Shown here: positions 59,767 through 64,000 of the stretch, piece by piece | Position numbering within the stretch: position 1 is the first letter of the stretch | Layout of the letters: the number at the start of each line of letters is the position of its first letter | Assembly: GCF_000022565.1 (NCBI RefSeq) | Contig: NC_012483.1 | Span: 2,170,001 to 2,234,000 of the forward strand | Length of the DNA: 64,000 nucleotides | Reading direction: 5' to 3' | From: Acidobacterium capsulatum ATCC 51196 | GTDB taxonomy: Bacteria; Acidobacteriota; Terriglobia; Terriglobales; Acidobacteriaceae | Program-made: the position numbers and the translations under genes | The notes under the pieces: generated by a model | Seen by the model: only the letters and a program-made list of their open reading frames with translations | The model's database searches: none | Told to the model about the DNA's origin: nothing

Positions 59767-61800
59767 TTGACATCGCAGCAGCTTCTCGAGGCGCGCGCCA
59801 CTCTGTGGCGCCACAACGCCGATCCTATTCTTACGCATGAAGACGCGACGGCCTGGGTAGAGACTCACGGCTTTCAGCTCTTTCTTCCCCGGAAGCAACA
59901 ACTTCCCGCCCCTGCCCCGTCTTTTGTAGAGGCATGCCTGGGCAAACTGGAACACACCCCGAGCCGCTCTGCGATTGAAGACGCACTCGATCTTGCCCGC
60001 CGCCTTTTTACCACCGGCGATGTGGTTCCGTTAAATCTTTTTGGTGCGCTCAGCGAAGAGCCGGACTTTCTGATCTCGCGCGAAGAGCTGCCCTGGCTGC
60101 TTTCACTGCGCGCCGACCGTACCTGGAAGACTGCACCAGCCGGACGCACGTCGCCGCTGCATATCAACATCTGGAAGCTGCTCGACGAGCAGGGCGCGCT
60201 TACGGTAGAGGAAATTCGCTCGGGCGTGGGCCGCGAAGTGACCGAAGCCGCTGTACGCCGCGCTCTGGTGGAACTGTGGGGCACATTGCGTGTGGTGCCG
60301 CGCTACCTCGAGAACCGCACCGAATGGGCACTGGTCAAGTCTGCTTACCCTAAGGAGTCGGCCAAAGGCTCCACGACCGCGCAGGGCACCGCGCTCTCGC
60401 TCTTTCTTGCCGGCTATCTGCGCTCGGTGATTGCCGCCAGCGAGGATGAAGTCTCCATCTTTCTGTCGCCGCTGGCTTCCCGCTCCAAGGTGCGCGAGGC
60501 GCTGCATGCACTGCTGACCACGCGCCAGCTAGAGACGGTGGCTTTGGGACCGAATACGCTTTACCACGTCGCCGGAGAGCTGCCGGAGTTTCCGGAAGTG
60601 CTGCCGCCAGCGACCGTGGAACCGGCAACGGAAGCGGGCACGGAGATGCCCGAGGGAACTGCGTTCTCCTCGGAGCCAGGACCAGGCACCGATCGCATCC
60701 GCAAGTACACGCCTCGCGATAGCCGCCCGGAACGCCCAGCCCGTGAAGGCGGGTTCCAGCGCGGAGATCGCCGCCCTCGGCCTTATGGTGAGCGGCCAGC
60801 GGCCGGATCGCGGGAACGCGGGGGATTCTCCTCTGAGAACCGGAGCCGCGAGGGATTCCGGCGGGACGATCGAGGCCGCGCAGGCTTTGGCCGGGATGAC
60901 CGCAAGCGGGAAGGTTTTGGTTCCGACCGGCGCGAGGATCGTCCCCGCAGAGATGGTGGCGCCTTTGGCGACAATCGTCGCGAGCGCACACCTTATAGCG
61001 GAGAGAGAAAGCCTTTTGGACAGCGCGATCGCTCCGATCGGCCCGCTGGAGGATTCCGTCCGCCGTTCCGCAAGCCGCAGGAGGAAGGCGGTGCCTTCGC
61101 CGACAACCGCCGCAGCCGCGAGGGCAGCGAACCGGGACGCCCGGACTTCCGGCGGCGCGAAGAAGGCGGCCGGCGGGACGGAGATCGCCCGCGTCCCAGC
61201 TTCCGCAATCGCGAAGAAGGCGACCGCCGTTCCTTTGGCAAGAAGCCCTTCGGGAAGCCCTTTGAGAAGCGCAAGCCTTTCGGAGACCGCGCGCGCGAAG
61301 GCCGGGAAGACTCGCGCCCGCCCCGCGGAGACAGCGACCGGCCGGCCCGCAAGTCGTTTGGTGGACCTCGGCGCGAGTTTGGGGATCGTAAGCCTTTCTC
61401 GCCCCGTGAAGGCGGAGGCGAGCGCGAGCAAAGGCCCTATGGCAACCGCCCCCAGGGCCGCAAGCCCTTTGGGGATCGCAAGCCGTTCGCGCCGCGCGAG
61501 GGGGACGGTGAGCGTGAGCAACGGCCATATGGCAATCGCTCAGAGGGACGCAAGTCCTTTGGTGATCGCAAACCGGGATTCCCGAAGCGCGAAGGCGGCA
61601 AGAGCTTTGGCAAGGGTCCTCAAAAAGGACCGGGCAAGTCTTTTGGAAAGTCTTTCGGCAAAGGCCCCGGCAAACCGGGCGGCTTTGGCAAGGGACCCAA
61701 TAAGGGCTTTGGCAAAGGGCCGGGAAAGAGCTTCGGCAAGGGGCCGAATCGCGGTCCCGGCAACGGCTTTGGCAAGCCGCAGCGCCGGCCTGAAGAATAA
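59767..61800 (+). CDS. Winged-helix protein with long RGG/FGK-rich disordered tail
   Basis: 677 residues from TTG 59767 (AAGGA at 59756-59760). Residues 1-275 are folded, with winged-helix-like units (about 118-175: LHINIWKLLDEQGALTVEEI, REVTEAAVRRALVELWGTLR) reminiscent of AlkZ/YcaQ-type DNA-repair proteins; I am not certain of the family. From about residue 310 to the end the protein is disordered and basic, with RGG-, RRD- and GKSFGKGPGK-type repeats, including an imperfect repeat of about 33 residues (61390-61570). Such tails bind RNA or DNA and can drive condensate formation in other proteins. It lies between mutL and cmk on the same strand. Confidence 0.82.
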   Translation: MTSQQLLEARATLWRHNADPILTHEDATAWVETHGFQLFLPRKQQLPAPAPSFVEACLGKLEHTPSRSAIEDALDLARRLFTTGDVVPLNLFGALSEEPDFLISREELPWLLSLRADRTWKTAPAGRTSPLHINIWKLLDEQGALTVEEIRSGVGREVTEAAVRRALVELWGTLRVVPRYLENRTEWALVKSAYPKESAKGSTTAQGTALSLFLAGYLRSVIAASEDEVSIFLSPLASRSKVREALHALLTTRQLETVALGPNTLYHVAGELPEFPEVLPPATVEPATEAGTEMPEGTAFSSEPGPGTDRIRKYTPRDSRPERPAREGGFQRGDRRPRPYGERPAAGSRERGGFSSENRSREGFRRDDRGRAGFGRDDRKREGFGSDRREDRPRRDGGAFGDNRRERTPYSGERKPFGQRDRSDRPAGGFRPPFRKPQEEGGAFADNRRSREGSEPGRPDFRRREEGGRRDGDRPRPSFRNREEGDRRSFGKKPFGKPFEKRKPFGDRAREGREDSRPPRGDSDRPARKSFGGPRREFGDRKPFSPREGGGEREQRPYGNRPQGRKPFGDRKPFAPREGDGEREQRPYGNRSEGRKSFGDRKPGFPKREGGKSFGKGPQKGPGKSFGKSFGKGPGKPGGFGKGPNKGFGKGPGKSFGKGPNRGPGNGFGKPQRRPEE

Positions 61801-61827
61801 CTTCCACATAAGGATGACCGCTGCACG

Positions 61828-62493
61828 ATGACTGCCCGTAAACTCATCATCGCGATCGACGGCCCAGCTGGAGCCGGCAAAAGCACCGTGGCCAGACACC
61901 TGGCCACGCGCTTTGGCCTGCTGAATCTCGAGACCGGAGCGATGTACCGCGCCTTTGCTCGCAAGGCTATCGAGCAGGGCGTGAACCCTGACGATGCCGA
62001 AGCACTCACCGCATTGGCCAGCAGCACCGCTATCGAGTTGGAGCCCACCTCCGCCGGCAACCGGGTGCTGCTCGACGGGCAGGATGTCACGGCTACGCTG
62101 CGCGACAAAGAGGTCACACAGGCGGCTTCGCGCGTGAGCGTGCATCCGCCGATTCGCAACTGGATGGTCAGCCTGCAACGCGCCATGGGGCAGCACGGCG
62201 GCGTGGTGATGGAAGGCCGCGACATTGGAACCGTGGTTTTTCCGGACGCGGATCTCAAGTTTTTTCTGGATGCATCGCCGGAGGCGCGAAGCCACCGGCG
62301 CTATCTTGAGACGCCGCAGGCGGCCACTCATGCGGCCCTGCATGAGGAGTTACGCAAACGCGACGAGCGGGACCGCAACCGGGCGGAATCCCCGCTGCGC
62401 CCCGCTCCCGATGCGATCGTGATTGACTCGACCGAAATGACTCTGGACGAGATGCTGCGCGCGATTGAAGAGACCGTAGCGGCTCGCGTCTAA
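61828..62493 (+). CDS. cmk: Cytidylate kinase
   Basis: 221 residues. It phosphorylates CMP and dCMP. The P-loop IAIDGPAGAGKSTVARHLA is at residues 8-26, then LNLETGAMYRAFARKA, and VVMEGRDIGTVVFPDADLKF, which are standard Cmk signatures; the lid region contains RRYLETPQAATHAAL. Length is normal. It starts 27 bases after the winged-helix gene and is probably co-transcribed with it. Confidence 0.96.
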   Translation: MTARKLIIAIDGPAGAGKSTVARHLATRFGLLNLETGAMYRAFARKAIEQGVNPDDAEALTALASSTAIELEPTSAGNRVLLDGQDVTATLRDKEVTQAASRVSVHPPIRNWMVSLQRAMGQHGGVVMEGRDIGTVVFPDADLKFFLDASPEARSHRRYLETPQAATHAALHEELRKRDERDRNRAESPLRPAPDAIVIDSTEMTLDEMLRAIEETVAARV

Positions 62494-62515
62494 GGCTCGA
62501 CGACGCCGGGCCAGC

Positions 62516-64000
62516 CTATTCCAGCGTGCTTTGAACGTGTCCCTTACTCTTGAAGTGGGGAGCCTTGCTGTGGCTGGCCGCTCCAGGGGCCATCGGCACC
62601 GCCGCATCCCCCTTATTCAACTCCAGGCTGCCGTGCGTGGTCGAGATATCGACGGTGGCGCCTCCGCTTCCTACCTTGCCCTGGGCCGTCTGCTGGCCGT
62701 TCTGCGTAACGACAGGCAAGGAGAAGTTGGTGTGCAGACTTTCGTCCTGGCTGGTGGTTCCGCTGAAGTTGAAATTTGCGTTCGATGGCACGGTGAGCGT
62801 CACATCTCCGGTGTGGTTTGCAATCCGGATATCGCCCAGCGGCAGCCCCGTGGTTACGCTGATGTCGCCATCGTTATCCTGAATATTCAGGCCTCCGGTG
62901 ATGCCCGTCAGGTCCATGTCCTTGGCATGCGCGGCGATGGTAATGGGACCGCTCGCCTGCTGAATGCCGAGGTCACCGGAATCGAGCGTCAGTGAGCCGA
63001 GCAGGTGAGGCACGGTAATCTGGGTGCGGCTGGAGCGGAACTGCACCTGGCCACCAATCTGCTCCAGATGGGTGTCGCCAAAGAACTCGCCGTTGATACT
63101 CGCTCCCCCTTGCACCTTCGAAAGGGTCACATCTCCGCCTCGACCGCTCATACTGACGCTGCCCTGCACATTCTGCGCAGAGAAGTCTCCATGCTGCATC
63201 TGCACATGCACATCCGAGCCGATATCCTGCACCCGGACGTCGCCGTGATTCGCAGTGATGTCGGCATTGGACTTGAGACCCTCCACGGTCACGTCGCCAT
63301 GGTCGCCGCGAATAATGGCTGAGGATTGCGGTGGCAGCTCGACCGTGAGGTCATCGCTGAGGTTGTCGCGCGAAGGAACCACGATATTCGCACCCGTAGC
63401 GGTGGGCTCGATCTGAGGCTTGGTATCTGCAAAGAGCTGATTGGCGCTGGCTTGCGATCCGATATGGGCGACCTGATGGCCGGACAGATGTATCTGCCCA
63501 TCGGTAGATGCCGTCACGATGACATCTCCGTTGGGGTTCTCGATATTCACGACAGGCGTCATACCGGCGCCCACTGTCAGCGGATGCGAGAGCTGCAGAT
63601 CGTTGCTGTATTCCGGCCCGAGAGAGCCCCAGAAGTTATTCCAGTTGCCCTGTTGCCAGCCCCAGTGATTGAAGCCATTCGATCCCCATCCGATCAGGGC
63701 CAGCAGAACAACCAGGCCCACAACGCCGCCCAGTCCGCGACTGCCTGCGCAGGGGTTGTTGCGATCCACGAAATACTCGATCAGCAGCAACACGCCGATG
63801 GCAATCAGCAGCACCGGCCACCAATGTCCCCACCAGTTCCAGAACATGTCGGCGGGCAGCTTGCCCGTCTCGATCAGCAGAGCGATGACACCCACGCCAA
63901 CCAGCACCAACGGGCGCACGATGGAGGAACTGCATCCGCGTGTCTGGTAGCGCCAGTAAGCACGCTGCGCCTTGGCCTGGGCACGAGCCTGGCGATAAGC
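62516..64000 (-). CDS. Membrane protein with DUF4097-type beta-helix domain, 5' end outside the window
   Basis: The frame is open to the right edge, so the start is not visible; a GTG at 63919 is an internal alternative. At least 494 residues. Three hydrophobic helices occupy the N-terminal part (VRPLVLVGVGVIALLI, WWPVLLIAIGVLLLIEYF, VVGLVVLLALIGWG), as in LiaF/LiaI-like sequences. They are followed by a DUF4097-type beta-strand repeat domain with many HGDV/NADIT-type turns (MQHGDFSAQNVQGSVSMSGR region). Related proteins are often linked to envelope-stress sensing. The residues just inside the edge (QARAQAKAQRAYWRYQTRG) look coding. Confidence 0.82.
   Translation of the reverse strand, partial: AYRQARAQAKAQRAYWRYQTRGCSSSIVRPLVLVGVGVIALLIETGKLPADMFWNWWGHWWPVLLIAIGVLLLIEYFVDRNNPCAGSRGLGGVVGLVVLLALIGWGSNGFNHWGWQQGNWNNFWGSLGPEYSNDLQLSHPLTVGAGMTPVVNIENPNGDVIVTASTDGQIHLSGHQVAHIGSQASANQLFADTKPQIEPTATGANIVVPSRDNLSDDLTVELPPQSSAIIRGDHGDVTVEGLKSNADITANHGDVRVQDIGSDVHVQMQHGDFSAQNVQGSVSMSGRGGDVTLSKVQGGASINGEFFGDTHLEQIGGQVQFRSSRTQITVPHLLGSLTLDSGDLGIQQASGPITIAAHAKDMDLTGITGGLNIQDNDGDISVTTGLPLGDIRIANHTGDVTLTVPSNANFNFSGTTSQDESLHTNFSLPVVTQNGQQTAQGKVGSGGATVDISTTHGSLELNKGDAAVPMAPGAASHSKAPHFKSKGHVQSTLE

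Overview
The window looks like chromosome from an acidobacterium, probably of the family Acidobacteriaceae. The evidence is circumstantial but consistent: high GC, an acidobacterial-type VWFA-related secreted protein, a carboxypeptidase-regulatory/TonB-dependent receptor, a very long beta-propeller protein ending in SPD-2/Hydin-like repeats and a C-terminal membrane segment, and several secreted proteins without recognisable domains. No rRNA, intact tRNA, CRISPR array or intact insertion sequence was found. About 90 percent is ordinary protein-coding sequence.

Layout. 0-5 kb: tail of an RluA-type pseudouridine synthase, Ohr peroxidase, acyl-lipid desaturase, AhpD-like protein, HI0933-type flavoprotein and an unknown protein. 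5-10 kb: a 982-residue secreted protein, a methyltransferase, and an ECF sigma factor translationally coupled to a small membrane protein that may be its anti-sigma factor. 10-20 kb: moeA-moaC, a secreted TPR protein, queC, a membrane protein, an MpaB-type oxygenase, a SulP transporter, trmFO and an orphan FtsX-type permease. 20-27 kb: a RodZ-like regulator, a secreted protein bracketed by heptanucleotide satellites, an FmdE-like protein, an HpnP-like B12 radical SAM enzyme preceded by a perfect CRP-type operator, and the VWFA protein. 27-33 kb: TonB receptor, histidine phosphatase behind Pho-box-like repeats, an unusual array of palindromes, and gatC-gatA.

33-42 kb is a polysaccharide block: a detached lipid-carrier sugar transferase, then an operon read leftwards in the order SLBB exporter, Wzz-like chain-length protein, rfbB, rfbA, rfbC, rfbD. 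It makes dTDP-L-rhamnose and provides export parts but contains no rhamnosyltransferase or polymerase. The 449-base gap between rfbD and the sugar transferase carries palindromes, a two-part hairpin and a stretch resembling an insertion-sequence end. 42-64 kb: the propeller protein, class II photolyase, aldehyde dehydrogenase, AlkA-like glycosylase, GH57/DUF3536 glycosidase, Rieske oxygenase, thioredoxin-like protein, YihY-type membrane protein, pyruvate kinase, mutL, a winged-helix protein with a very long RGG/FGK-rich disordered tail, cmk, and a DUF4097-type membrane protein cut by the right edge.

The most unusual signals are non-coding: heptanucleotide satellites in strict register that form large inverted repeats around a REP-like hairpin; a 470-base array of five palindromes with a second conserved motif in every spacer, between two convergent genes; and a three-copy REP-like hairpin family. 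The most unusual protein is the winged-helix/RGG-tail protein next to mutL.
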